Made by a program: the position numbers and the translations under genes. A stretch of DNA of 64,000 bases from Bacteroidales bacterium (lineage in GTDB: Bacteria > Bacteroidota > Bacteroidia > Bacteroidales > UBA1715): NCBI GenBank assembly GCA_016714605.1, contig JADKDL010000011.1, positions 62,001-126,000 on the forward strand. The letters are read 5' to 3'. Shown here one piece after another: positions 54,688-64,000 of this stretch (positions are counted from its first letter, which is position 1; every line of letters starts with the position of its first letter). The notes beneath the pieces are model-generated. The model was not told the DNA's origin. It did not search any database and saw only the letters and a list, made by a program, of their open reading frames with translations.

Positions 54688-57600
54688 TGATCAAACAATT
54701 CATTGAAAGGCCTGTTCTTTCTTCGGTAATATCGATTCTAATAGTGATCTTGGGTATTTTGGGGTTAATTGGTTTGCCCATTACTCAATATCCTGACATT
54801 GCTCCACCCACAGTTCGTGTTACAGCCAATTATCCTGGTGCCAATGCAATGACCGTTTTAGAAAGCGTTATCATACATATCGAAGAGCAGATCAACGGTG
54901 TGGAAGGAATGGAATATGTTACTTCGTCTGCGAATAATAACGGGTCAGCAAGTATAGAAGTATTTTTTAAGCAAGGAGTTGATCCCGACATAGCTGCTGT
55001 TAACGTACAAAATAGAGTTGCCCGAGCCACCCCATTATTGCCAGTAGAGGTGACAAGAAGTGGAGTAGTAACACAAAAGCAACAGACAAGTGCCTTGATG
55101 TATTTGTCTTTTTATTCCGCAAATAAAGATTACGATGAAGTTTTTCTACAAAATTACATTGACATTAATGTCGTTCCAGAAATCAAAAGAATCAATGGCG
55201 TAGGTGAAGCCAATCTTTTTGGAGGAAAAACGTATGCTATGCGCATTTGGTTAAAGCCTGAAAAATTAGCCAATTATGGATTAGAACCCAGTGATGTCAT
55301 CAATGCCATCAATGCACAAAGCAAAGAAGCTGCCGCTGGACAAATTGGTAGTAATGTCGGTAGTTCTTTCGAATATGTAATTAGATATAAAGGAAAATAC
55401 ACGTCGGAAGAAGAATATGGTGATATAGTAATTCGCTCTATAAACAGTGGGCAATTATTGCGATTGAAAGATGTGGCTGATGTAAAATTGGACGCTTTAT
55501 CTTATGCAGGAACTGGTGAGAATATGGGTTATCCAGCATTAAGTATGGGAATATTCCAAACGCCAGGCTCTAATGCCCGAGAAATTAATAACAACATTAA
55601 GGACTTTTTGGAGGAACTGAAATTACCAGAAGGAATACATTATACAATCAACTTTGATACAAATGAATTCCTAGAAGCCTCAATCAGTAAGGTAATCGTC
55701 ACGTTAATAGAAGCATTTCTATTGGTATTTTTAGTAGTATTTATCTTCTTGCAAGATTTTCGTTCTACATTGATACCAGCAATAGCAGTTCCAGTTTCGA
55801 TTATAGGCACATTTTTCTTTTTAAACCTTTTCGGTTTCTCCTTGAATCTTCTAACGTTATTCGCATTGGTTTTGGCCATTGGTATAGTGGTGGATGATGC
55901 CATCGTGGTAGTGGAAGCAGTGCACGCAAAATTAGAACATAGTAAACAGGACAGCCGCCAAGCCACTAACAGTGCGATGCATGAAATCACAGGTGCCATT
56001 ATTTCTATTACCATCGTTATGGCAGCGGTGTTTATTCCAGTGACTTTTATCACTGGTCCAACCGGTGTATTTTATAAGCAGTTTGGAATCACGTTGATTG
56101 TCGCCATTGTTATTTCAGCTGTCAATGCATTGACTTTAAGTCCTATGTTGAGTGCTTTATTTTTAAGAAAACATAAATCCGACATAGAATATGACAAGAA
56201 GAATTTTTTGCAAAAGTTTTTCTACAGATTTAATATAGCTTTTAGCACAATTACAGAGAAATACGGTAACATATTTACTAATTTAGTGCATAGAAAATGG
56301 ATAATCATTGGATTGTTTGTGGTATCGATAGCAGCTATATTTTTCATAAATAAATCCATGCCTTCAGGCTTCGTACCGAATGAAGATAGAGGAATTATTT
56401 TTGTCAATGTCGAATTGCCCGCAGGAGCATCGATGGAAAGAACCTATGGCGTATTAAAAGAATTAGAAACTAAAGCCTCTAAAATAAAAGGGGTAAAAGC
56501 TATGACGATTGCAACAGGAAGAAGTTTCTTTTCTGGAAATGGTAGCAACAATGGGTTAGCATTTATGCGACTTCGTCCATTTGACGAAAGGAAAGGCGAC
56601 AAGAGTCAGAGTATAGAAAATATTACCAAGCAATTATTTGGTACAGCAGCATCTATTGCTGATGCCAAAATAGTTTTCTTTAGCCCACCAAGTGTTCCTG
56701 GATTTGGTAGCAATGCAGGTTTTGAATTTGTTTTGTTAGATAAAGCTGGAAATGAAATAGAAAAAATAGACGAAACGGCTCAAAACTTTATGGGTGCATT
56801 AATGCAAAGGCCTGAAATAGAATTTGCACAGACTTCTTTTAATACCAATTTTCCACAATATGAAATGGTTATTGATGTCCCAAGAGCTGAAGGATCTGGA
56901 GTTTCTGTTTCTGATATATTATCAGTCATGCAAGGCTACATAGGTGGCGTTTATGCTGCAGATTTTTCAAAATATGGAAAACAATATCGCGTCATGGTAC
57001 AAGCTCTACCAGATGCTAGAAAAGACCCCCAAAGTTTGAATGAGTTATATGTAAGAACTCGTACTGGCCAAATGTCCCCAATAGCACAATTTGTTACTTT
57101 AAAAAAAGTATATGGGCCCCAGTCCGTGAATCGATATAACTTATTTACTTCCGTAAAAATAACAGGGGCAAATGCTGAAGGATATAGTACAGGAAATGCA
57201 ATAGAAGCCATTCAAGAAGTGGCCAATACCAATTTGCCAAGTGATTTTTCGATCGACTATACGGGATTGACAAGGGAAGAAATAAACGCTGGGTCTCAAA
57301 CCCTATTGATATTTCTGTTAAGTGTTTTGTTTGTGTATTTTATTTTGGCAGCACAATATGAAAGCTATATGTTGCCATTCGCAGTGATTTTATCATTGCC
57401 ATTTGGAGTAATGGGTGCATTTTTAGGTCAGTACTTAGCTGGACTAGAAAATAATATTTACTTTCAAATTGCTTTGGTTATGCTGGTCGGACTATTGGCT
57501 AAAAATGCCATTTTGATCGTAGAATTTGCAGTGCAAAGAAGACGGCATGGCGAGACCATCCTTAATGCTGCTATCAATGCCGCTAAATCCAGATTACGAC

Positions 57601-57836
57601 CCATCTTAATGACGTCCTTTGCTTTTATTTTTGGTATGCTTCCTTTGGTTTTTGCATCAGGGATAGGTGCCGCAGGTAATAGAAGTATCGGTACTGGAGC
57701 TGCTGTTGGCTTATTGGTAGGAACTTTTTTGGGTTTGATAGTTATTCCAGTTTTATTTGTCCTTTTCCAATGGTTACAAGAGAAGATAAAACCTGTACAA
57801 TTTGATCAAGAAATGAAATTGGCACCCAATGAATAA
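54687..57836 (+). CDS. RND efflux pump, HAE-1 (AcrB-like)
   Basis: A 1049-residue pump of normal family length with 12 membrane helices and two large periplasmic loops. Diagnostic parts: IERPVLSSVISILIVILGILGLIGLPITQYPDIAPP at the start, the TM4 segment LALVLAIGIVVDDAIVVVEAV with the proton-relay Asp pair, FFINKSMPSGFVPNEDRG between the halves, and LVGLLAKNAILIVEFA in TM10 with the relay Lys. It exports drugs or detergents using the proton gradient. The outer-membrane factor gene overlaps its 3' end by 8 bases. Confidence 0.92.
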   Translation: MIKQFIERPVLSSVISILIVILGILGLIGLPITQYPDIAPPTVRVTANYPGANAMTVLESVIIHIEEQINGVEGMEYVTSSANNNGSASIEVFFKQGVDPDIAAVNVQNRVARATPLLPVEVTRSGVVTQKQQTSALMYLSFYSANKDYDEVFLQNYIDINVVPEIKRINGVGEANLFGGKTYAMRIWLKPEKLANYGLEPSDVINAINAQSKEAAAGQIGSNVGSSFEYVIRYKGKYTSEEEYGDIVIRSINSGQLLRLKDVADVKLDALSYAGTGENMGYPALSMGIFQTPGSNAREINNNIKDFLEELKLPEGIHYTINFDTNEFLEASISKVIVTLIEAFLLVFLVVFIFLQDFRSTLIPAIAVPVSIIGTFFFLNLFGFSLNLLTLFALVLAIGIVVDDAIVVVEAVHAKLEHSKQDSRQATNSAMHEITGAIISITIVMAAVFIPVTFITGPTGVFYKQFGITLIVAIVISAVNALTLSPMLSALFLRKHKSDIEYDKKNFLQKFFYRFNIAFSTITEKYGNIFTNLVHRKWIIIGLFVVSIAAIFFINKSMPSGFVPNEDRGIIFVNVELPAGASMERTYGVLKELETKASKIKGVKAMTIATGRSFFSGNGSNNGLAFMRLRPFDERKGDKSQSIENITKQLFGTAASIADAKIVFFSPPSVPGFGSNAGFEFVLLDKAGNEIEKIDETAQNFMGALMQRPEIEFAQTSFNTNFPQYEMVIDVPRAEGSGVSVSDILSVMQGYIGGVYAADFSKYGKQYRVMVQALPDARKDPQSLNELYVRTRTGQMSPIAQFVTLKKVYGPQSVNRYNLFTSVKITGANAEGYSTGNAIEAIQEVANTNLPSDFSIDYTGLTREEINAGSQTLLIFLLSVLFVYFILAAQYESYMLPFAVILSLPFGVMGAFLGQYLAGLENNIYFQIALVMLVGLLAKNAILIVEFAVQRRRHGETILNAAINAAKSRLRPILMTSFAFIFGMLPLVFASGIGAAGNRSIGTGAAVGLLVGTFLGLIVIPVLFVLFQWLQEKIKPVQFDQEMKLAPNE

Positions 57837-59232
57837 AAAATTAAATCTATTACTGTTTGTACTTTTTTCAGTAGCATTGCAATCTTGCTTTGTCGGTAAA
57901 AAATATAGACGTGATGCTACACAATTGGTCCAGCCAGACATGTTCAGAGCAGAATTGAATCAGAAAGATTCAGGATCAATTGCCAACATTGGATGGAGCG
58001 ATTTTTTCAAAGATACTTTCTTGATAAAATACATAGATATAGCACTTAGTGAGAATTTAGATTTAAAAATAGCTGTAGAAAGAATTAAGACAAGTCAAGC
58101 CTATTATCAACAAGCCAAATCACAATTTTTCCATCGGTTGCTATTTCTCCAGAAGTTTCCTATAATTCTCAGTCTTTGAATACTCAATTTGGACAGTTAT
58201 TCGGGGAACGAAGACACCTTGTACAGTATGGCATCCCTTTTCATTAAGCTGGGAAGCTGATGTCTGGGGAAAATCAGCAGTGCAAAAAGAGCTTCTCAAG
58301 CCAACCTATTAAGTACTATTGCAAGTACTCAAGCCCAGCAATCAGTACTAATAAGCAATGTAGCGAAATTGTATTATCAACTATTAGTATTGGATGAACA
58401 GTATAGAATCACGGAATCTACGATCATTACTCGAACTAAATCTCTAGAAACAAGCAAAGCATTGAAAGAAGCCGGTAATTTAACAGCAGTAGCTGTACTG
58501 CAAAGTGAAGCGCTTTTATTGAATGCAAAAAGCTTATTGGTAAATATTGATAACCAAAGGATGATTACAGAAAATGCCCTGTCTATTTTATTAAATCAAA
58601 GTCCACACAAATTAGAAAGAACACGGCTAGATCTTCAATCATTTAGCCATGAATTATTGTATGGAGTGCCTTATGACTTATTAAAAAATCGACCCGACAT
58701 CAGAGCTGCAGAGTTTGAATTAATCCATGCTTTTGAACTTACCAATGTTGCCCAAGCAAGCTTTTATCCTTCCTTAAAAATAACAGCAAATACTGGGTTG
58801 CAAAGCGTTGATATTGATAGATTATTTAGCCTAAAATCGCTTTTTGTAAATACAGTTGCCTCCCTTACACAACCTATTTGGAATAAAAGACAATTGAGGA
58901 CACAAAAAGAAATAGCATTGGCTAACCAGCAAATTGCCTATCTTCAGTTTCGAAAATCTATTTTAAATGCATCTAATGATGTGTCAAGTGCTTTGGCTTT
59001 ATATCAGTCTCAAACGGAAATGATGTCACTTAAGCAGCAAGAGTATAATGCCTATCGTTTGGCTACAGAATATTCACAAGAATTAGTGAATTATGGACTT
59101 GCAAATTATTTGGAAGTGCTCCGCTCGCAAGAGAATGAGCTCAGTGCACAGTTGAATTATTTGAATGCGAATTATGGTCAGCTAAATGCTGTTGTAGATT
59201 TATATCGAGCATTAGGAGGAGGCGCCAATTGA
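57829..59232 (+). pseudogene. TolC/OprM-like outer-membrane factor, frameshifted
   Basis: The first part (57829 to about 58130) encodes a lipoprotein signal (LQSC) and the opening of the NodT/OprM family. The text then shifts frame several times between about 58130 and 58300 (SVAISPEVSYNSQSL, SWEADVWGK) and resumes in one frame from about 58330 (VAKLYYQLLVLDEQYRI ... VLRSQENELSAQLNYLNANY). Two or more one-base errors in TTTTT and AAA runs would restore a 460-residue protein. As its adaptor and pump are intact, sequencing error is as likely as real loss. Confidence 0.75.
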
Positions 59233-59272
59233 GAGTTGATTTTAATAATTTGGGGAAATAATCGAAATTATT

Positions 59273-59968
59273 ATGACAAAAACCTTCGCTGATAAAGTCA
59301 TTGAAGCCAACCGCCATTTACACTATTCGGGTAAACTTCCAGCAGGTTTTCAAGTGCTAAATCCTTACATAGATAATCCAGAAACGATGGAAGTCATGGA
59401 GCAGTTTTATCATAAATATTACTGCGATTCAATCCAACGAAGATTGATCCTAGGCATCAACCCGAGCCGTCATGGAGCTGGAGTAACGGGGGTGCCATTT
59501 ACAGATACGAAGCGATTAGAAACTGTTTGCGGTATTAAAATGCATTCGGAATATTCACACGAGATTTCTTCAGTATTCATGTATGATATGATTGCTCAAT
59601 ATGGGGGAGCAAAAGATTTCTACCAACATTTTTATATTAACTCGCCATTCCCTTTAGCCATAATCCACCAAGGAAAAAACGGAAAGTGGCTTAATGCCAA
59701 TTATTACGACGATCCTTTACTTTTTGACATGGTGAAAGACTTTATGATTTTGTCCCTGAAAAAGCATATCAGTATGGGAATTGATACTTCGAAAGTTTTT
59801 GTCCTGGGGAAGAAAAACGCAGAATTTATACAAAAATTAAACAAGGAAGCAAAGCTATTTGGTGATTTAAAAATCCTCGAACACCCTAGATACATTCAAC
59901 AATACAAATCAAAAGAAAAACAACTATATATCGACAAATACATCATAGCATTGAACACCCCAACATGA
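59273..59968 (+). CDS. DUF4918 uracil-DNA-glycosylase-like protein
   Basis: A 231-residue protein with LILGINPSRHGAGVTGVPFTD (the UDG-superfamily motif 1 region), YINSPFPLA and KVFVLGKKNAEFIQKLNKE with ILEHPRYIQQY near the end (motif 2 HPR). This is the SMUG2-like/DUF4918 branch. Likely removes damaged bases, an inference from the family. Its stop overlaps the start of the DUF488 gene by four bases, so they are coupled. Confidence 0.8.
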   Translation: MTKTFADKVIEANRHLHYSGKLPAGFQVLNPYIDNPETMEVMEQFYHKYYCDSIQRRLILGINPSRHGAGVTGVPFTDTKRLETVCGIKMHSEYSHEISSVFMYDMIAQYGGAKDFYQHFYINSPFPLAIIHQGKNGKWLNANYYDDPLLFDMVKDFMILSLKKHISMGIDTSKVFVLGKKNAEFIQKLNKEAKLFGDLKILEHPRYIQQYKSKEKQLYIDKYIIALNTPT

Positions 59969-60501
59969 ACAAGCCGGAAAATAAAACCATCTATACCATC
60001 GGCCATTCTACCCATACTTTGGCTGAATTTTTGGACATGTTGCATTCCTTTGACATTAAAATTCTTGCTGACATACGAAGTTTGCCTGGCTCTCGAAAAT
60101 TCCCTCAATTCGACAAGGAAAATTTAATAATATCTCTAGCAGAAACTGGCATTCAATACATTCATATGACTGATTTGGGAGGAAGGAGAAAAGTTAAAAA
60201 AGATTCAAAAAATAATCGCTGGAACAATGACTCATTCAAAGGGTATGCCGATTATATGGAAACCAAAGAATTTGAAATGGGCATCATCAAGTTGGAAAAT
60301 ATTGCGTCAGAACAGTCCACGTCCTATATGTGCTCAGAAGCCGTTTGGTGGAGATGTCACCGTTCGATGGTATCCGACTATCTGAAAGCAAAGGGTTGGA
60401 CGGTTTTACATATTATGGCAAAGGGAAAAGTCCAAGAACACAAATACACCTCACCAGCTCGCATAGTAGATGGTCAGGTATCTTATTCCAATGAAAATTA
60501 A
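59965..60501 (+). CDS. DUF488 protein
   Basis: A 178-residue protein with the family opening TIYTIGHSTHTLAEFLDML, LADIRSLPGSRKFPQFD, YIHMTDLGGRRK, and a Cys/His pair in YMCSEAVWWRCHRSMVSDYL. The ARM-type CxxxxxxxCHR segment suggests metal or nucleic acid binding. DUF488 proteins are often linked to DNA repair or modification; the activity is unknown. Confidence 0.85.
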   Translation: MNKPENKTIYTIGHSTHTLAEFLDMLHSFDIKILADIRSLPGSRKFPQFDKENLIISLAETGIQYIHMTDLGGRRKVKKDSKNNRWNNDSFKGYADYMETKEFEMGIIKLENIASEQSTSYMCSEAVWWRCHRSMVSDYLKAKGWTVLHIMAKGKVQEHKYTSPARIVDGQVSYSNEN

Positions 60502-60518
60502 AAATTGAAAATCTGATT

Positions 60519-60728
60519 ATGAAAACTAAATTTGCAATAGGGGACAAAGTAAGCTGGAACTCCGAAGCTGGACGTGTTTCTGGCACAATCATACAGATAC
60601 ATACAAAAGATTTCGATTACAAAGGTTATACGCATCATGCAACAGAAGATAATCCCCAATATGAAATAAAAAGCCTCAAGACAAATCATATAGCCGCTCA
60701 CAAAGGATCCGCGCTTACGAAACTGTGA
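60519..60728 (+). CDS. DUF2945 / HVA1-type TUDOR-like small protein
   Basis: A 69-residue protein: KFAIGDKVSWNSEAGRVSGTIIQIHTKDF and YEIKSLKTNHIAAHKGSALTKL, the SH3-like DUF2945 fold (hypervirulence-associated protein, TUDOR domain). It follows the DUF488 gene by 17 bases and completes this three-gene cluster. Function unknown. Confidence 0.85.
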   Translation: MKTKFAIGDKVSWNSEAGRVSGTIIQIHTKDFDYKGYTHHATEDNPQYEIKSLKTNHIAAHKGSALTKL

Positions 60729-61049
60729 TAAAAATTTTCAGCGAGTTGATGGGGAAAAGCGGGAGATCCCCTTATGAATGGATTACTATATAATCTTAAA
60801 GAAATTATACACTATCTAAAGTAAGTACCCTTCGAGACCCATTCTCAAATTTGGGAATATTACAATAAATGATTCCTACATCTGCGCGCCAAGAATGGTA
60901 GTGGTCTGACCATCTCTAGTGGATTCGGGTGGGATGGTCAGAGTCTCGGATTGTCTAAAAGACGAGTAGAGACGGAGCTTAGCGAACCCACGAACAGTCT
61001 GGTTCTCGCATAGCGAGGAGGCGCCCAAAAAACCAAGAACAAACAAAGC
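60729..61049. other. Intergenic region with GC-rich repeat-like text
   Basis: No gene. Includes the inverted pair GGTCTGACCATC and GGATGGTCAGAG (about 60912-60950) and a C/G-rich stretch (about 60960-61030) unlike the surroundings. It could be an interspersed repeat or the joint terminator of the convergent genes on each side. Confidence 0.4.
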
Positions 61050-63043
61050 TTATTTCTTGACGACGATGTTGATGATGGTCCCGCCGAGACTTGATTTTAT
61101 ATTGGCTACTCCCGAAATGGCGCGGCTGCGTTCGATAATATTGTGCAGACCAAATGCTTTGCCGTTTTGCAGCGTTTTGGCGACGTCGAAGCCCCTGCCG
61201 TTGTCTTTGACTTCAATGTGAACATTTTGGGCATCTTCCGTAATCGTGATCTTGCCTGCGATGGCTTGGCTGTATTTTACCATATTGGTGACAGCCTCTT
61301 GGAGGATTCTATATATCTGGAGTTCGTGGGCACGAGACAAACTATTGTTGTAATTGATATCCGCTGTCAGTATAAAATTATTGTGCTGCTGAACTCTTTC
61401 CACCATCTGTTCTATGGTAATCTGAAGCCCCACATTGTCGAATAACACTGGGCTCAAGCTGCGTGTGATGGACCGAATTTCTTCCAATATATCGTCCACT
61501 CTCTCCTGCAATCCTCCCGAATTGTTGTCGATGGATTTTTTAAGGCTGATCAATTCATGGCTGACACTGTCGTGGAGGTCGGCTGCTATGCGCTTGCGGT
61601 CTTCTTCAGTTTGTTGCAACAGCTGTTGGCTAAAATTCAACTGGGAAGAATTTTGCTGTTTTAACTCGAATTTCTGTTGTTTTTGTTGGTAAAATAAAAA
61701 TCCTAGCAATAACAAGCAAAGTGCCGACATCAGAAATGCGATATAGAAGTTTTTCATGGAAATGGTGGTTTGTTGCAAAATGATTTGTTGCTGCTTTTTC
61801 TCAGAATCGTATTTGGCTTGGAGGTCAAAGAGTTTGCCCTTTGCGTTGTTGGCTTGGATTGAATCGTTTAGACTCATTAGTTTTTCATTATAAAATAATG
61901 CTTGACGTAGATTGCCTTTTGTCTTGGCATTTTGGCTCAATAGATCATAATAATATTTAGCAGTTACAAATATTTTGTATCGCTCCATATCTGCTGCTAA
62001 GCGTGCTATTTTAGATTCGTTGCTAAGTGTTTTGTACTTCTCAAAATGGCACATTTCTCTGTAAACACCTATGTGTTCTTCATATTCTTGCCTTATGGCT
62101 ATTTTGTTTATTTCAATACATTTTTCTAAGAAATAATATGCGCTGTCAATCTCGTGGAGAATGATACATTTTGGACGCCGGCACCCATTACTTGAAAAGA
62201 AAGTCGGTTGTTCTTTTCGGGCATGTCATTAAATGCTGAGGTTATGGCGTTGACATCTTGGACAAAATTTGAGGAATTATTGGTCTCGGTAAAGGAAAAA
62301 TAAGCTTTTTTGAGTCGATATTTGAGCGCATTTTTCAAATTATTGTCCGATACAGCTATTGCTATAGCCTTATTGGTATAATAATGAAAATAATAGCTGC
62401 TATGGAGAGCTGAATAACAGTTGGCTATATTTACATAAGTGGTACTGATATTGTCACGATCGTTTAGTTTTTCGTAAAATTCAACAGCCCTTAGGTAATA
62501 AGCTATAGCCAATTCATATTGGTTTTCCATGAAAGCAATATTGCCCAAAAGCATATAACAAGAAGGCAAGTTTTTGGTAAAATTAATCGTATCAGCAGCT
62601 TCTGTTGCCTTCAAAAGCCACACTTTGGCTTCAGGATTATTGCCCAAGAAATAATATTGATTGCCAATAGTAAATTTTAGATAGTCCAGATGTTTCTGGT
62701 TTTGGACGTTTTCTGGGGTAATTTTCATACACTCGAGACAGGTACGCAACAAAAAACTATCCGTAACCTCGAGGCCGTTAACAGTACTTGCATAGCTTTT
62801 TAGCAATCCAAGATAACGGTTTGTATTGTTTGCCGCTACGTTTGAACTATAATATTTTACAAAGGTATCCAAATAGCCTGTAGTAGTCCGATCGTTATAA
62901 TTCTGCTCATTATCAAGCCAATAACTCGTTACATCTTGTACAACTGGTTGATTATCTGTCGATTGAGGGGATTTACTGTTGCAACCATATAAGAGCATTG
63001 ATGCCCAATAAACCAAGAATATTTTATCAAACCATATTTTCAT
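61050..63043 (-). CDS. TPR-sensor histidine kinase (HisKA_3 type), with a frameshift
   Basis: One gene read in two frames on the minus strand. From 63043: a lipoprotein-like signal (LLYGC) and TPR repeats (GNIAFMENQYELAIAYYLRAVEFYEKL). Near 62170 the frame shifts and the TPR text continues (EIDSAYYFLEKCIEINKIAIRQEYEEH) into 62054-61050: a transmembrane helix (FYIAFLMSALCLLLLGFLFY), a HisKA_3 box with the phosphoacceptor in DLHDSVSHELISLKK, and an HATPase with LQEAVTNMVKYS and DNGRGFD. This is the LytS/NarX-like type that partners with the LuxR-type regulator at 63650. The break may be a one-base error. Confidence 0.85.
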
Positions 63044-63093
63044 ACCTCAAAATTATTTTAATTAATCGATACTAGGTTCATTGTGAAAAAATA

Positions 63094-63111
63094 AATAGGG
63101 TTAACCCTATT
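63094..63111. promoter_or_regulatory. 18-bp perfect palindrome, candidate operator
   Basis: AATAGGGTTAACCCTATT is self-complementary over all 18 bases. It lies between the divergent kinase gene (start 63043) and the gene at 63168, where a regulator dimer could act on both. Confidence 0.5.
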
Positions 63112-63167
63112 GATTGGTATGACATATGTTAGTAATATTGTGGTGAATATTTCAAATAACTAAACTT

Positions 63168-63503
63168 ATGGAAAATGCAGTAAAATATTATTCGGAGAAT
63201 AATGCCGATGAGGCAATACTATTGTGGAATGAGTCTGGCCATACCCTATCCTCTAGCTGGACACTGAGCAAAGGAGATCAAAACTGTGGAATTTTCACCT
63301 CAGATCGATTAAGTCACTTTGAGATAGTATGCCCTCCCAATTTTCAATTTGGTCACCTATTGAATACTGAAGCCCTTTTGCAAGAACAAAATCAAGTTAT
63401 CTTGCTCATACAGAAGATTTGTGAGCAATGGGCAAAAACAGGCAATATTGGCGACATCACGGACTTTCCTATCTTTGGAAGCAGTGAGTGTACTTTGGGA
63501 TAA
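63168..63503 (+). CDS. Hypothetical protein next to the two-component system
   Basis: A 111-residue cytosolic protein (MENAVKYYSENNADEAILLWNESGHTLSSSW). No signal or membrane helix. It has two Cys-containing strands (NCGIFTSDRLSHFEIVCPP) and a helix LQEQNQVILLIQKICEQWA. Family not recognised. It lies between the divergent kinase and the response regulator and may belong to the same pathway. Function unknown. Confidence 0.65.
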   Translation: MENAVKYYSENNADEAILLWNESGHTLSSSWTLSKGDQNCGIFTSDRLSHFEIVCPPNFQFGHLLNTEALLQEQNQVILLIQKICEQWAKTGNIGDITDFPIFGSSECTLG

Positions 63504-63649
63504 AACTTGATTTTTTTTCAAAGAGAATTAGGTGAGAGATTAATTAAATAAACGATAGACAATATTTTATAATAAGATTTCGGATTAAAACGAATTTTAT
63601 CAAGCAGTAATACAATTTAAAAAACAAAGCAGTAACTTTAATAAAAAAC

Positions 63650-64000
63650 ATGCATTTTATCATCGCTGACGATCACCCATTCACACTTCAGGGGACCAAA
63701 GCCTATGTAGAAAGCCTAGGCTATGTAGTTCTGGATACCGCATTAAATGGCAGAGATGCTTATGTTCAAATAAGAAAGTTGAAACCTGAAATAGCCATCC
63801 TTGATATCAGTATGCCCGAGATGAACGGTTTGGATATCCTAGAAAAAGTAAGTGAAGAAATGCTACCAGTGAAAGTAATTTTTATCACTACGCATAGAGA
63901 AATGAGCCTCTACAAAAAGGCGAGCGAACTTGGGATTTGGGGGTATATTCTTAAAAATTATGCAGATCAAGAGTTAAAAGATTGTATCACCGATGTAATC
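63650..64000 (+). CDS. Response regulator, receiver domain (runs off right edge)
   Basis: The ATG at 63650 opens a receiver domain: FIIADDHPFTLQG (acidic pocket), ILDISMPEMNG with the phospho-acceptor Asp about residue 53, FITTHRE (switch Thr) and ILKNYADQEL with the conserved Lys. The output domain lies beyond the window; a NarL/LuxR helix-turn-helix would be expected given the HisKA_3 kinase nearby. Likely phosphorylated by that kinase. Confidence 0.9.
   Translation, partial: MHFIIADDHPFTLQGTKAYVESLGYVVLDTALNGRDAYVQIRKLKPEIAILDISMPEMNGLDILEKVSEEMLPVKVIFITTHREMSLYKKASELGIWGYILKNYADQELKDCITDVI

Noticed and set aside
1..64000. Search for an integron integrase
   Set aside because: No tyrosine-recombinase gene is seen in any frame; the array continues to the left of the window, where one may lie.
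1..64000. tRNA and rRNA genes
   Set aside because: No cloverleaf-like stretch or rRNA sequence was recognised.

Overview
The window looks like a Bacteroidota chromosome. It is AT-rich, secreted proteins carry Bacteroidota-style signal peptides and lipoboxes, promoters fit the TTG-N19/21-TAnnTTTG type, and DUF4625, DUF4407, DUF4236 and TPR-histidine-kinase genes occur. The exact family cannot be fixed from the sequence.

About 1-53.1 kb is one large array of short gene cassettes separated by about 33 imperfect palindromes of 70-200 bp. Each palindrome runs from an xxxxxAAC box to a GTTxxxxx box. The 7-10 bases after a GTT pair with the box ending in AAC at the far end of the SAME cassette, not with the other half of the same palindrome. 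An integron array of attC sites predicts exactly this. No integrase lies in the window, the array runs off the left edge, and the boxes do not follow the classical GTTRRRY rule. Cassettes carry one or two small genes: hydrolases, DUF4440, MmcQ/YjbR, VOC, AlkD-like, DUF1801, HARE-HTH, HigBA-like toxin-antitoxin pairs (one tandem triplicate plus a paralogue), Fic/Doc, ketopantoate-reductase-like and DUF1963. Two cassette types stand out. One is a roughly 630-bp non-coding cassette, present 11 times and often in tandem, with conserved internal stems. The other is a 9-kb cassette (13526-22497) holding an operon of about 11 genes: a vWA protein, a PP2C-like phosphatase, two kinase-like proteins, an amidotransferase-like protein, a DUF4407 membrane/coiled-coil protein, DUF4236, a zinc-ribbon protein and two related small bookend proteins. 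This is a TerY-P-like phospho-signalling system of unknown role.

From 34.0 to 41.4 kb all genes and sites are reversed. This block lies between oppositely oriented copies of one IS3-family element (32585-33913 and 41702-43021), with a third copy inside (36551-37869), so IS-mediated inversion is likely. Genes truncated at IS edges include a probable DNA methylase, a DUF262 protein, an erythromycin-esterase-like protein and agmatine deiminase. From 43.6 to 51.7 kb, three chimeric IS1182/IS3 remnants sit directly behind cassette-end boxes, between an amine oxidase, a cupin, two putative zinc peptidases and a beta-lactamase-fold hydrolase.

From 53.4 kb the sequence is ordinary chromosome: an RND efflux operon (adaptor, pump, frameshifted outer-membrane factor), a DUF4918/DUF488/DUF2945 cluster, and a divergent TPR histidine kinase and response regulator around an 18-bp palindrome.

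Many genes have single-base frameshifts, mostly at homopolymers, including in genes expected to be intact. Some may be assembly errors.
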